From contig NZ_JAVFVR010000005.1 in assembly GCF_030929595.1 (NCBI RefSeq), forward strand, positions 327,874 to 391,873: a stretch of DNA of 64,000 nt, given 5' to 3'. This stretch comes from Flavobacterium sp. LHD-85 (GTDB taxonomy: Bacteria; Bacteroidota; Bacteroidia; Flavobacteriales; Flavobacteriaceae). Positions 24,754-33,851 of the stretch are shown piece after piece; position 1 is the first letter of the stretch; every line of letters begins with the position of its first letter. Below the pieces are notes generated by a model. That model saw only the letters and a list, made by a program, of their open reading frames with translations, ran no database searches and had not been told where the DNA came from. The position numbers and the translations under genes were made by a program.

Positions 24754-25047
24754 TTATTTTTCGAGATATTGATCTAAAAGCGTATTTAATCTTTTAATTC
24801 TTTCGATAGTCTCTTCTCCATCGATTGTATTATCAATCTGTTTTTGTTCTACCTGCGATGCAAATTGTAATGCACACATAGCTAGAACATCTTGTTTGTC
24901 ACGAACCGCGTAATTTTCTTCGAACTGCTTGATCATGGCATCAATTTTTTTAGAAGCACTTCTAAGTCCTTCTTCCTGAGCGGGTTCAACCGTAAGTGGG
25001 TAAACGCGGTCGGCAATTGATATTTTAATTCTAAGCTTTCCGTCCAT
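24754..25047 (-). CDS. zapA: cell division protein ZapA
   Basis: The 97-residue protein has the ZapA pattern. The N-terminal strand-rich part (LRIKISIADRVYPLTVEPAQEEGLR split as LRIKISIADRVYPLTV and EPAQEEGLR) is followed by a helix with ASKKIDAMIKQFEENYAVRDKQD and a C-terminal coiled coil. ZapA dimerises and cross-links FtsZ filaments at the division ring. It starts 5 bases after the coiled-coil gene upstream, so both form an operon. The 6S RNA lies just downstream. Confidence 0.92.
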   Translation of the reverse strand: MDGKLRIKISIADRVYPLTVEPAQEEGLRSASKKIDAMIKQFEENYAVRDKQDVLAMCALQFASQVEQKQIDNTIDGEETIERIKRLNTLLDQYLEK

Positions 25048-25051
25048 ACTG

Positions 25052-25342
25052 TTAATCTGATAGTTGTGCTATACAGTAATCAATTTCGCGAATTAATGAA
25101 TTTATTTTAAGCTTTGTCTCTCTCTTGTTATTGTCGCTGCCAAGCAACGAATTGGCTATCTTAAGTGTTTCATTTTGCTTCTTCAAAGCTTCCATTTCCT
25201 CAGATTGTTTCTGGATAATTTGCGCAGCTTTGGCTAGTTCTAATCGTAATACTTGATTGTTTTGTTCCAAACCTTTTGATTTCTCAAAAAGCTTTTCGAC
25301 TTTATATTCAAGAGTATCAATTATTTCTGCAATTACACTCAT
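25052..25342 (-). CDS. coiled-coil protein paired with ZapA
   Basis: The 96-residue protein is nearly all helix with clear heptads (VEKLFEKSKGLEQNNQVLRLE and AAQIIQKQSEEMEALKKQN) and no membrane segment or signal. I do not recognise a named family. Its tight pairing with zapA (4-base gap, same strand) suggests a role beside the divisome. A ZapB-like partner is an attractive guess because ZapB is also a short coiled coil that binds ZapA, but there is no sequence signature to prove it. Confidence 0.75.
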   Translation of the reverse strand: MSVIAEIIDTLEYKVEKLFEKSKGLEQNNQVLRLELAKAAQIIQKQSEEMEALKKQNETLKIANSLLGSDNNKRETKLKINSLIREIDYCIAQLSD

Positions 25343-25513
25343 TATACATCCTATTCATTACTTAATCCTACAAAGTTAGTATTCCTTTTTATTAATGCAA
25401 TTTTTTATCGATTTTTTTATATTAAAAATAAGCAAATAAATGAAATTCAAGTTATTGTGTTTTTATGAGGGTTTTCCTCGGTTTTCCCCTGTTAATTTTT
25501 TATCTTAGCAAAA

Positions 25514-27205
25514 ATGTTGCTTATGAGATTTTCTGTCCTTACCCTTCTGATTTGTAATTTTATATTTGCTCAAACGCAATATCCTAAAGACTATTTTCGT
25601 CCTCCACTAGATATTCCAATGCAGCTTTCCGGTAATTTTGGAGAGCTAAGGCCTAATCACTTTCATGCGGGTTTTGATTTAAAAACCAATCAAAGAGAAG
25701 GATTGACTGTACATGCAATTGCGGATGGATATGTGTCAAGAATTAAAATTTCGACTTTCGGAAACGGAAAATGTATTTATATCACACATCCAAATGGGTA
25801 TACTTCTGTTTATGGGCATTTGCAAACGCCAACGGGTGCAATTTTAGATTATGTTAAAAAAACGCATTATAAAGAAAAGGCATACGAAATTGAAATGTTT
25901 CCAAAACCAGACGAACTTCCTGTAAAAAAAGGAGATATAATTGGACTTTCTGGAAATACAGGCTCTTCAGAAGGACCGCATCTTCATTTTGAAATTCGAG
26001 ATACCAAAACAGAATTTGTTATCAACCCGATTTTCTTTGGCTTTGACCAAAATTTAAAGGATACCAAAAAGCCAACTTTGTCTAGTTTGTATGTATATCC
26101 TTTGGATAATGCTACGGTTAATCAGTCCAAACAGCCTTTGCTGGTGAATATGGCGCTTCAAAAAGACGGGACTTATTTGGCTTCGAAAGTTAAAGCAAAC
26201 GGAAAAATTGGTTTCGGAATTAATGCTATTGATACCGATGATGTGTCTCATAATAGAAATGGGGTTTTTAATGTTTCGACTTTTTTGAACGGAAATCAGA
26301 ATTATAACTATCAATTTAATACCTATTCTTTTGATGAAATGCGATATATTAATGCATTGATCGATTATTCTCGATATAAAAAAGCAGGACAGCGTGTGCA
26401 GAAACTTTTTATGAAAACGCCTTTTCCTTTAAGCATTATCAAAACAGATTCTCTTCGCGGAATTGTAAAAGCAGAGCCTAATTTAACTTCAAATTACAAA
26501 ATTGAAGTTTCGGATTATTTCGGGAATTTGAATTCGGTTACTGTTCCGATTGAGTTTGATGCTGCCGTACCTCTTGTAGAGTCAGAGTCTGTTAATGGGA
26601 AGTATTTTATAAAATACAATAGAGATGCCAATTTTGAGAAAGATAACATGTCGGTTTTCTTTCCAGCTGGAACTTTTTACGATGATTTTAATATGAATTT
26701 TGATGTAAGAAATAACAAAATTTATATTCACGATGATACAGTTCCTGCACATTCTAATTTCACAATTACCATAAAAGACAGCACTTATCCAGAAGATTTG
26801 CGTGATAAGCTTTATATTGGTAAAGGAACAAGTTTTAACGGAACTATTAGAAAAGGTGATGTTTTTACTGCGAAAGCAAAAATATTAGGAACGTACGGTT
26901 TGGTTCTAGATACGATTTCGCCGGTTGTTAAAATTGCAAAACCAATTGAAGGAAAATGGATTAGCGATCAAAAGAAAATTGATTTAACGATAAGCGATTC
27001 TTTGTCTGGAATAAAATCTTATAACGGATATTTGAATGGAAGTTGGGTTTTGTTTGAATACGAAAATAAAGCCAGAAGAATCACGCATACTTTTGATGAT
27101 CAATATTTGGCAGAAGGTGAAAACGTATTAAAAGTTGAAGTTGTTGATAATGTAGGAAATACTACTATCTTTGAAACTCGTTTTTTTAGAAGTCAACAAA
27201 AATAA
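25514..27205 (+). CDS. M23 family metallopeptidase (LytM-type)
   Basis: The 563-residue protein has a signal peptide (start at 25514, or at the ATG at 25523, MRFSVLTLLICNFIFAQ). The LytM domain is N-terminal (about 30-175). Zinc ligands appear as HFHAGFD (His51, Asp55) and GPHLHF (His156, His158). The remaining about 380 residues are beta-rich with FDAAVPLVESE and an Ig-like end (VVDNVGNTTIF). It is a predicted periplasmic peptidoglycan peptidase. The TonB receptor gene begins 12 bases after its stop, so they are co-transcribed. Confidence 0.92.
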   Translation: MLLMRFSVLTLLICNFIFAQTQYPKDYFRPPLDIPMQLSGNFGELRPNHFHAGFDLKTNQREGLTVHAIADGYVSRIKISTFGNGKCIYITHPNGYTSVYGHLQTPTGAILDYVKKTHYKEKAYEIEMFPKPDELPVKKGDIIGLSGNTGSSEGPHLHFEIRDTKTEFVINPIFFGFDQNLKDTKKPTLSSLYVYPLDNATVNQSKQPLLVNMALQKDGTYLASKVKANGKIGFGINAIDTDDVSHNRNGVFNVSTFLNGNQNYNYQFNTYSFDEMRYINALIDYSRYKKAGQRVQKLFMKTPFPLSIIKTDSLRGIVKAEPNLTSNYKIEVSDYFGNLNSVTVPIEFDAAVPLVESESVNGKYFIKYNRDANFEKDNMSVFFPAGTFYDDFNMNFDVRNNKIYIHDDTVPAHSNFTITIKDSTYPEDLRDKLYIGKGTSFNGTIRKGDVFTAKAKILGTYGLVLDTISPVVKIAKPIEGKWISDQKKIDLTISDSLSGIKSYNGYLNGSWVLFEYENKARRITHTFDDQYLAEGENVLKVEVVDNVGNTTIFETRFFRSQQK

Positions 27206-27217
27206 AACCCAAAATCT

Positions 27218-29683
27218 TTGAGTTACAATAGGTTTACATTCGCTTTTCTTTTTTTATTTTTCAGCTGTATTGCTTTAGCTCAAAACGCTCGTGTGAAAGG
27301 GCTGATTTTAGACGCAGATAAACATCCTGTCGCAAGTGTAAATATTTCTTCGCAGGAAACTTCTACGCAATCTGATGCAAATGGATTTTATGAAATTGTA
27401 ATTCCATCAAACAAAAAAGTTTCTTTAATTTTTACTCACGTTTCTTTAAAAATGATGAGTTTGACGGTTAGTTTAAAAACAAATGAAGTTTTTGTTTTTA
27501 ATCCGATTATGAGTAATTCTGAAGAGCAGATGGGAGAAGTTTTTGTTTCTTCTGGAAATAGAAAACGGGTTCAGGGGATTACATCGGTTGATACTGAAAC
27601 CATAAAAAAGATTCCAGGTGCAAATGCTGGAATCGAAAATATTCTAAAAACACTTCCCGGCGTTAATTCAAATAACGAATTAAGCACACAATATATGGTG
27701 CGAGGCGGGAATTATGACGAAAATCTAGTTTATGTAAATGAAGTAGAAGTATATCGTCCGTTTTTAATTCGTTCTGGACAGCAGGAAGGACTTAGTTTTA
27801 CCAATACAGATTTAGTGCAGAATGTTGAATTTTCTGCGGGTGGATTTCAGGCAAAGTTCGGAGATAAATTATCTTCTGTTTTAGATATTACATATCGAAA
27901 GCCAACTCAGTTCGGTGCTGCTTTTGAAGCCAGTTTTTTAGGAGGAAGCGCTGCAGTCGATTTGGTTTCAAAAAATAAAAAATGGTCTGTCGTAACAGGA
28001 GTCCGTTACAGGAATAATAGTCTTTTAGTAAACAGTCAAGATACGGAGACAAATTATAAACCGACTTTTGCAGATATTCAAACCAATGTAAATTATGATA
28101 TTTCTGAAAAATGGCAAATGAGCTTTTTAGGAAATATTTCTCAGAATAAATATTCGTATGAACCTTTGGTTCGTCAGACGAATTTTGGAACAGCAGATCA
28201 GCCAATGGCGCTTGCGGTTTATTATGACGGACAAGAAAAAGATCAATACGACACCTATTTTGGAGCTTTAAAAACTACTTATAAAGCGTCGCCTTCGCTT
28301 ACTTTAAAATTAATTGGATCTTTATTTCATACCACGGAAAAAGAGCATTTTGATATTTTGGCACAATATCGTTTAGGAAATATAAATGCTGAAGACCCAG
28401 AAAATGAATCTGAAGTTGATTTTACTCGCGGAATTGGTTCTCAGCTAAACCATGCTCGAAATGATCTCGATGCTTTAATTGCAAATATCGAACTGAAAGG
28501 AACTAAAGACTGGAAAGAAAGCCAATTGGAATTTGGTTTAAAATATACAAGAGAATCTATTCGGGATCGAGTAGTGGAGTGGGAAGTTATTGATTCAGCA
28601 GGATTTTCTATAAACCCGCCTTTAGTAATTCTTCCAAAGAATAATCAGCCATATACGCCTTATACAGGACCACTTTTGCCGTATCAAAATATCAGAGCGA
28701 CAAATTTTAATACCATAAATCGATTCTCGGGTTATGCACAATGGAACAAACAATCAGAAATTGGTTCGAGTCAGATCTGGTATCATTTGGGAGCGCGTTT
28801 TCAAGGTTGGAATGTTGCAGGAGCTTTAGAAGAAGAAAAAACGCAGTTTGTGGTAAGTCCGCGTGCGCAATTTGCGATAAAACCAGACTGGGATCGTGAT
28901 ATGGTGTTCAGGATTTCGGGAGGATTATATCATCAACCTCCGTTTTATAGAGAATTGCGAGATTTGGAAGGAGTTGTGAATCCGAATGTGAAAGCTCAGG
29001 AATCTGTTCATATTGTTTTGGGTAACGATTATAATTTTAAAATGTGGAATCGTCCTTTTAAATGGGTGACAGAACTGTATTATAAATCACTTTCAGATGT
29101 CAATGTATATTCTATTGATAATGTTCGAATTCGTTACGTTGCCAATAACAATGCAAAAGCCTATGCGCAAGGTCTGGATTTTAGATTAAATGGAGAGTTT
29201 GTGCCAGGAACAGAATCATGGATAAGTTTTGGATATTTGAAAACCGAAGAGAATTACGAAAACAGAGGTTATATTGCCCGTCCCACAGATCAGCGTTTGA
29301 AATTTGCGATGCTGTTTCAGGATTATATGCCAAATATTCCAAGTGTAAAAGTGTATTTGAATTTGGTTTACAATACAGGATTGCCAGGAGGCGCTCCTGC
29401 ATATACTGATCCGTATTTATATCAAAACCGATTGAATGATTACAGAAGAGCTGATATTGGTTTTGCGAAGGTTTTTGTTGACCCAAGTACGCAAAATACA
29501 AAAAAAGGCTGGCTGAAAAACTTTAAAGAATTAGCAGTCGGGTTGGAAATTTTCAATCTTTTCAATAATCAAAACGCTATTACAAATACTTGGGTTCGTG
29601 ATGTATATTCAAAAAATCAATATGCGATTCCAAATTATATGACTTCGAGGGTTTTTAACGTTAAGATAAATGCGAGGCTGTAA
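27218..29683 (+). CDS. TonB-dependent receptor with carboxypeptidase-like regulatory domain
   Basis: The 821-residue outer-membrane receptor begins at a TTG codon, since no ATG is in frame before the signal peptide (SYNRFTFAFLFLFFSCIALAQ). A CarboxypepD_reg domain covers about 23-100. The plug (about 110-225) includes the motifs ILKTLPGVNSNNELSTQYMVRGG and YVNEVEVYRPFLIRSG. A 22-strand barrel follows, ending in FNVKINARL. The substrate cannot be told. Its operon partner is an M23 peptidase, not a SusD-like protein, so this is not a classic polysaccharide-utilisation receptor. Confidence 0.92.
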   Translation: MSYNRFTFAFLFLFFSCIALAQNARVKGLILDADKHPVASVNISSQETSTQSDANGFYEIVIPSNKKVSLIFTHVSLKMMSLTVSLKTNEVFVFNPIMSNSEEQMGEVFVSSGNRKRVQGITSVDTETIKKIPGANAGIENILKTLPGVNSNNELSTQYMVRGGNYDENLVYVNEVEVYRPFLIRSGQQEGLSFTNTDLVQNVEFSAGGFQAKFGDKLSSVLDITYRKPTQFGAAFEASFLGGSAAVDLVSKNKKWSVVTGVRYRNNSLLVNSQDTETNYKPTFADIQTNVNYDISEKWQMSFLGNISQNKYSYEPLVRQTNFGTADQPMALAVYYDGQEKDQYDTYFGALKTTYKASPSLTLKLIGSLFHTTEKEHFDILAQYRLGNINAEDPENESEVDFTRGIGSQLNHARNDLDALIANIELKGTKDWKESQLEFGLKYTRESIRDRVVEWEVIDSAGFSINPPLVILPKNNQPYTPYTGPLLPYQNIRATNFNTINRFSGYAQWNKQSEIGSSQIWYHLGARFQGWNVAGALEEEKTQFVVSPRAQFAIKPDWDRDMVFRISGGLYHQPPFYRELRDLEGVVNPNVKAQESVHIVLGNDYNFKMWNRPFKWVTELYYKSLSDVNVYSIDNVRIRYVANNNAKAYAQGLDFRLNGEFVPGTESWISFGYLKTEENYENRGYIARPTDQRLKFAMLFQDYMPNIPSVKVYLNLVYNTGLPGGAPAYTDPYLYQNRLNDYRRADIGFAKVFVDPSTQNTKKGWLKNFKELAVGLEIFNLFNNQNAITNTWVRDVYSKNQYAIPNYMTSRVFNVKINARL

Positions 29684-29742
29684 TACTGCTTCGTAATTGT
29701 TCAGTAAAATTCAATAAAACTCAAAAATACAATCAAAAATAG

Positions 29743-29750
29743 TATATTTG
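29743..29750 (+). promoter_or_regulatory. -7 element of the lipoprotein gene
   Basis: TATATTTG, exact consensus, 23 bases before the ATG at 29774. Confidence 0.55.
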
Positions 29751-29773
29751 ATAATCGTATATAATCATTGTAG

Positions 29774-30493
29774 ATGAAAAAGTATTTTAAATATATCGCC
29801 TTAATACTCATCGGGACAGTAATAAGCTGTAGAGAAGAAGTTCAAAAACCAAAAGTAAGTTATGGCGCTTCAAATAAAGTAAGTGTTACTAAAGCCGATA
29901 CAACGCAGATTGAAATCGCTGATTTGCCAATTCAAATGGAAGGAACCAATTATTTAATTCATCCAGTTGGAGATTTAAGGGTTTTCGAAAGAGGATCTAA
30001 AGCCAGATTTGGTTCTTCGAGTGTAAATGATGTAAGCTTTACGATTTCTAATTTAGGCGAATATGAAATTACAGGATATCTTCAGAATTTAAAATTCCAA
30101 AAAGTAGATTCAGATTCTATCCGACCTTTATCAGATAAACCAGTTCTGATTTTAACAGCAACTTATCTAAAAACAGTTGCAGACAGAACGCATAATAATG
30201 TAATGGTTTATACGCTGACGGATTCAGATACCAATAAAGATGGTAAAATAGATACTAGTGATATCAAAACTTTATATCTAAGTGACATCAGCGGAGAAAA
30301 TTTTACCAAAGTTTCAGCTGATTTGCAAGAACTGGTAGATTGGAGCTTAATCGAATCTAAAAACCGTTTGTATTTTAGAACTATTGAAGACACGAACCAA
30401 AACGGGCAGTTTGATAAAAATGATGTGTTGCATTACAATTATATAGATCTAGCTTCTAAAAAATGGGAAGTGAAGAATTATAAACCAATCTAA
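29774..30493 (+). CDS. lipoprotein with two EF-hand-type calcium loops
   Basis: The 239-residue protein has a lipoprotein signal peptide with the modified Cys at position 19 (GTVISC). The mature part is mainly strand. Two 12-residue Ca-binding loops follow the EF-hand/dockerin pattern. In D152-N154-D156-G157-I159-D160-D163 every ligand is present. In D206-N208-N210-G211-F213-D214-D217 the third ligand is Asn. Both are preceded by a strand and followed by a short helix. It is likely attached to the outer membrane and Ca-dependent. Function is otherwise unknown. A large repeat block follows. Confidence 0.85.
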   Translation: MKKYFKYIALILIGTVISCREEVQKPKVSYGASNKVSVTKADTTQIEIADLPIQMEGTNYLIHPVGDLRVFERGSKARFGSSSVNDVSFTISNLGEYEITGYLQNLKFQKVDSDSIRPLSDKPVLILTATYLKTVADRTHNNVMVYTLTDSDTNKDGKIDTSDIKTLYLSDISGENFTKVSADLQELVDWSLIESKNRLYFRTIEDTNQNGQFDKNDVLHYNYIDLASKKWEVKNYKPI

Positions 30494-30570
30494 GCTGTTA
30501 AGGTTCTGAGATACTTAGGTGCTAAGTTTTTTTTCTTGCCACAGATTAAAAGGATTAAAAAGATTTTTAT

Positions 30571-30616
30571 AAAAAAGAGAGGCTGTTTCAACTTATTGAA
30601 ACAGCCTCTCTTTTTT
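30571..30616. terminator. bidirectional terminator, 21-bp stem
   Basis: AAAAAAGAGAGGCTGTTTCAA pairs with its exact inverse around a CTTA loop. It serves the lipoprotein gene on one side and faces the DUF2971 gene on the other. Confidence 0.9.
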
Positions 30617-30668
30617 AAATTGTTTTCATTAATGAAAACAGCGTTTTCCATTTTTATACATCGAATCG

Positions 30669-30846
30669 TCATTCCGTAGGAATGTCTGGTCGGTAGAAAA
30701 AAAATCATGCCAGCCAATTTGCGTTCCGTAGGAACGTTTGATGCGTTGCATTGTTGAAAAAATATATCGAAATTAAACGTTCCTACGGAACGTAAAATAA
30801 CTGTAACGGTATAATTTTCTACCAATGAAATGTTCTAACGGAACAT
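30669..30846. repeat. composite palindromic element (REPIN-like), copy 1
   Basis: It reads in order ATTCCGTAGGAAT (30671-30683), GGTAGAAAA, CGTTCCGTAGGAACG (30723-30737), a 37-base loop, CGTTCCTACGGAACG (30778-30792), TTTTCTACC, and TGTTCTAACGGAACA (30831-30845). The two halves are reverse complements. The second copy is at 54744-54927. Confidence 0.8.
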
Positions 30847-30923
30847 AATCAGAAACTGAAAAAAAATCTTTTAATCTGTGGCAAAAAAACTTAGAACCTT
30901 AGCATCTTAGCACCTCAGAACCT

Positions 30924-31625
30924 TTAAATCAATATATCACTTTCCAAGTCTGATTTTTCAATTTCGAAACCAAAACCTAAGCGTTCTACCAATTCTATTA
31001 CCAGCTTTTTATACCAGTTTTCGGATTTTGGATGAATGTATATTTTTTCAATTAATTGATTTATGTCCACATTGATTTTTAATCCGTCGTTTAATTTGAT
31101 GTCGCTTTTTGAAGTATCACTCAGAATCCTGACTTCTCTTTCGTATTGAAAACTTTTTCTTTTAAATAAAAACGGAAAGAATAAATCGTCAAACGGAATA
31201 TATTCTTTTTTATAATCGATGTAGTTTACTTCGCCGATATATTGGTCAAAATTGTTTTCAGGTCTCACAGCTTTCTGTAATCTTCTAATGGTAGACTGAA
31301 TGGCTAATCCTTCGTTATTTTTGGTAAAAATCTGCCACATGGCAAAAGATTCATATTCGTTAATATGCCAGCTGCTAATCGCTACTTTTTCGCGATGCGT
31401 TTTGTAGTAATTTAAAAATTCGGGATTATCTGCGGCGAGCTTTTTAATCTCTTCGTAAGTAGGTTCGCTGAAAGTACCTTCATATTGGTCTTCAAACTTG
31501 TCCGAACGCGACATAAAAAGTTTCTTCGAAAGCAATAAATCAAGAAATTTAGAGAGGTCTAGGTATTTCCAAACAATAGTATCGGGATCGTCAGGAAGTT
31601 TTATGTTGGGGTTGTTAAGATACAT
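30924..31625 (-). CDS. DUF2971 domain-containing protein
   Basis: The 233-residue soluble protein has the DUF2971 signature IVWKYLDLSKFLDLLLSKKLFMSRSDKFEDQYEGTF (about 17-52, split), SWHINEYESFAMWQIF (about 83-98) and YEREVRIL (about 165-172). The family is often found near phage or defence genes and its biochemical role is unknown. No membrane segment. The start ATG at 31623-31625 is followed by ordinary codon use. Neighbours give no clear hint; a nested repeat block lies after it. Confidence 0.88.
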   Translation of the reverse strand: MYLNNPNIKLPDDPDTIVWKYLDLSKFLDLLLSKKLFMSRSDKFEDQYEGTFSEPTYEEIKKLAADNPEFLNYYKTHREKVAISSWHINEYESFAMWQIFTKNNEGLAIQSTIRRLQKAVRPENNFDQYIGEVNYIDYKKEYIPFDDLFFPFLFKRKSFQYEREVRILSDTSKSDIKLNDGLKINVDINQLIEKIYIHPKSENWYKKLVIELVERLGFGFEIEKSDLESDILI

Positions 31626-31677
31626 TTTCTGAAAGAATTTAGTTTCAATCGTTAACTATCCTAAAGTTATAAAAATA

Positions 31678-31730
31678 AACACAGATTAAAGAAAATTAAA
31701 CTGAGTTTTAATATTTCCTTAATCTGTGTT
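31678..31730. repeat. 12-bp inverted repeat, ACACAGATTAA family
   Basis: AACACAGATTAA (31678-31689) and TTAATCTGTGTT (31719-31730) face each other, a variant of the GCCACAGATT arms 800 bases to the left. Confidence 0.65.
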
Positions 31731-31754
31731 AGATTATTTGGTTGTGTGAAAATC

Positions 31755-33584
31755 TTACGATTCGAAAGACTGCATGGTAACCAATTTATTGTAAGTTCCG
31801 TTGTGAGCAATCAGTTCTTCGTGAGTTCCCTGTTCAACGATTTTTCCTTTTTGCATTACCACAATCACATCTGCTTTTTGAATCGTAGAAAGACGGTGTG
31901 CAATTACGATCGATGTTCTGTTTTGCATCATATTTTCAAGTGCAACCTGAACAAATTTCTCACTTTCTGTATCCAATGCTGATGTTGCTTCATCCAAAAT
32001 CATGATCGGTGGGTTTTTCAATACTGCTCTTGCAATAGATAAACGTTGTTTTTGACCTCCAGAAAGTTTGTTTCCGCTGTCTCCGATATTAGTATAAATT
32101 CCCTGTGGAAGGTCTTTTATAAATTCATAAGCATTCGCAATTTTAAGAGCCTCGATAATTTCGTCATCAGTAGCGTCTAATTTTCCTAGAGAAATATTGG
32201 CTTTGATAGTGTCATTAAATAAAATGCTATCCTGAGTGACCAATCCCATTAAGCTGCGAAGTGATTGCAGATTGATGTCTTTAATGTTGATTCCGTCAAT
32301 AGAAATAGAACCGTCGTTAACATCGTAAAAACGAGTTAATAAATTGGCAATAGTACTTTTTCCACTTCCAGATTGACCAACTAATGCAACAGTTTGTCCT
32401 TTTTTAATTTGAAGAGAAAAGTCTTTTAAAACGGTTTCTTCTTCATATTTAAAGTTGACATTTTGAATATTTATTTCGTTGTCAAAAGAGGTTTTTTCAA
32501 TTGCATTTTCTTTAGAAACAATGGTGTTTTCTTGTTCTAAAATTTCAAGAACACGTTCTGCAGCTGCATTTCCTCTTTTTACTCCATAAGAAGCTTTAGA
32601 AATGGCTTTTGCAGGAGTAAGGATGTTGTATGCTAATCCCATGTAAGCGATAAATGCAGCGCCTTCTAAAGTTTTATCAATCAAAACCATCTGACCACCG
32701 TACCAAAGTAAAATGGCAATAACTGTTATTCCCATAAATTCACTCGCTGGTGAAGCTAGGTTTTGACGGTTTCCAATGCTATTTGATAAAGAGAAAAAGC
32801 GGTCTGTTGAATTTTGAAAAACGTTATTAAAGTAATTTTCAGCATTGTATCCTTTTACCACTTTTAATCCTCCAATTGTTTCTTCGATAGTAGAAAGGAA
32901 TTTTCCTTGTTCTTCTTGCGCTTTGGTAGATTGTTTTTTAAGCTGCTTTCCGATCAATGAAATGATATATCCAGAAACAGGAATAAAGATGAAAACAAAC
33001 AAAGTCAGTTTGGCACTAATGACAAGCATAGCAATGATCGTAAAAATAATCGTTAAAGGTTCTTTTACGATAAGCTCTAAAATTGCTAAAAAGGAGTTTT
33101 GAACCTCATTTACGTCAGCTGAAATTCTAGAAATTACGTCTCCCTTTCTTTTTTCAGAATAAAAAGCCAAAGGAAGTTCTAATGTTTTTTTGTACAATGC
33201 ATTTCGCATGTCTTTTAAAACACCATTTCTTAAGAAATTAATGAAAAACATAGCCAAGTAATCAGCTAAGTTTTTTAATAAAAAGATGGAGATGATTATG
33301 GCAACCATTATAGATAGCACATATCCAGATTCGTGAGTTCCTTTTGAAGTTGTAATATAGTAGCTTAAGTAATTTTCTCCATATTCTTTAATATTCAAAA
33401 TTCCTGTGTATAAAGGTTTTTCGTAGTTTTCTTTGGTTTTGTCAAATAAAACTTGAAGCATTGGTATTAAGGCAATGAATGAAAGTGTACTGAAAAGCGC
33501 ATATAAAATATTGAAAAAGATATTTAAGAATGCGTATCTTTTATACGGGTATATAAAAGGAACTATTTTTTTGAAATTACTCAT
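31755..33584 (-). CDS. ABC transporter, fused membrane and ATPase domains (MsbA-like)
   Basis: The 609-residue half-transporter has an N-terminal transmembrane domain (about 15-330, six helices) and a nucleotide-binding domain (about 350-600). Walker A is GQSGSGKST, the signature LSGGQKQR, Walker B IMILDEATSALD, and the H-loop AHRLST. The fold and length match MsbA/lipid A flippases and multidrug exporters of type IV. It works as a homodimer in the inner membrane. The Pro-rich flanks and the absence of a partner gene fit an MsbA-like role, but the substrate is not proven. Confidence 0.92.
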   Translation of the reverse strand: MSNFKKIVPFIYPYKRYAFLNIFFNILYALFSTLSFIALIPMLQVLFDKTKENYEKPLYTGILNIKEYGENYLSYYITTSKGTHESGYVLSIMVAIIISIFLLKNLADYLAMFFINFLRNGVLKDMRNALYKKTLELPLAFYSEKRKGDVISRISADVNEVQNSFLAILELIVKEPLTIIFTIIAMLVISAKLTLFVFIFIPVSGYIISLIGKQLKKQSTKAQEEQGKFLSTIEETIGGLKVVKGYNAENYFNNVFQNSTDRFFSLSNSIGNRQNLASPASEFMGITVIAILLWYGGQMVLIDKTLEGAAFIAYMGLAYNILTPAKAISKASYGVKRGNAAAERVLEILEQENTIVSKENAIEKTSFDNEINIQNVNFKYEEETVLKDFSLQIKKGQTVALVGQSGSGKSTIANLLTRFYDVNDGSISIDGINIKDINLQSLRSLMGLVTQDSILFNDTIKANISLGKLDATDDEIIEALKIANAYEFIKDLPQGIYTNIGDSGNKLSGGQKQRLSIARAVLKNPPIMILDEATSALDTESEKFVQVALENMMQNRTSIVIAHRLSTIQKADVIVVMQKGKIVEQGTHEELIAHNGTYNKLVTMQSFES

Positions 33585-33737
33585 TTATTTTTGGATGTTA
33601 TTTTTTCTGCTTGGTTATGCTTATTTGAGTTTTAGCATTATTTTTTCTGTGATAATGAATTCGCGTTAACGAATTTTTACTGCACAAAATTAATCCAATT
33701 GGACTGTTTTCAATTTCTTTTTAGTTTTTTTTATAAA

Positions 33738-33784
33738 AAAAAACTCTGATTTTGCATCTTCTAAGAAATGCAAATCAGAGTTTT
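33738..33784. terminator. terminator between the mutase and the ABC exporter
   Basis: AAAACTCTGATTTGCAT-type stem (33738-33756 with 33765-33784) around an unpaired loop, flanked by A and T tracts. It ends the phosphosugar mutase transcript on the minus strand. Confidence 0.8.
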
Positions 33785-33851
33785 AAATATTGGACTCCTT
33801 GTTTTTAAAGACTATTTGCAAATGGAAATATTTTCAAAAAAAAGGATTTAT

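Larger units (their letters stand above)
30497..30927. repeat. nested intergenic inverted repeats, outer arms
   Basis: The left arm (30497-30555) reads AAGGTTCTGAG, CTTAGGTGCTAAG, a T-run, then GCCACAGATTAAAAG. The right arm (30866-30927) is its reverse, with CTTTTAATCTGTGGC, a run of A, ACTTAG, CTTAGCACCTCAGAACCTT. Inside them sit a terminator (30571-30616) and a composite palindrome (30669-30846). The 430-base gap 30494-30923 therefore holds a three-layer arrangement and no gene. Confidence 0.75.

Noticed and set aside
30490..30825. 111-codon minus-strand ORF over the repeat block
   Set aside because: It is made of repeat arms, the terminator stem and the composite palindrome; no coding character.
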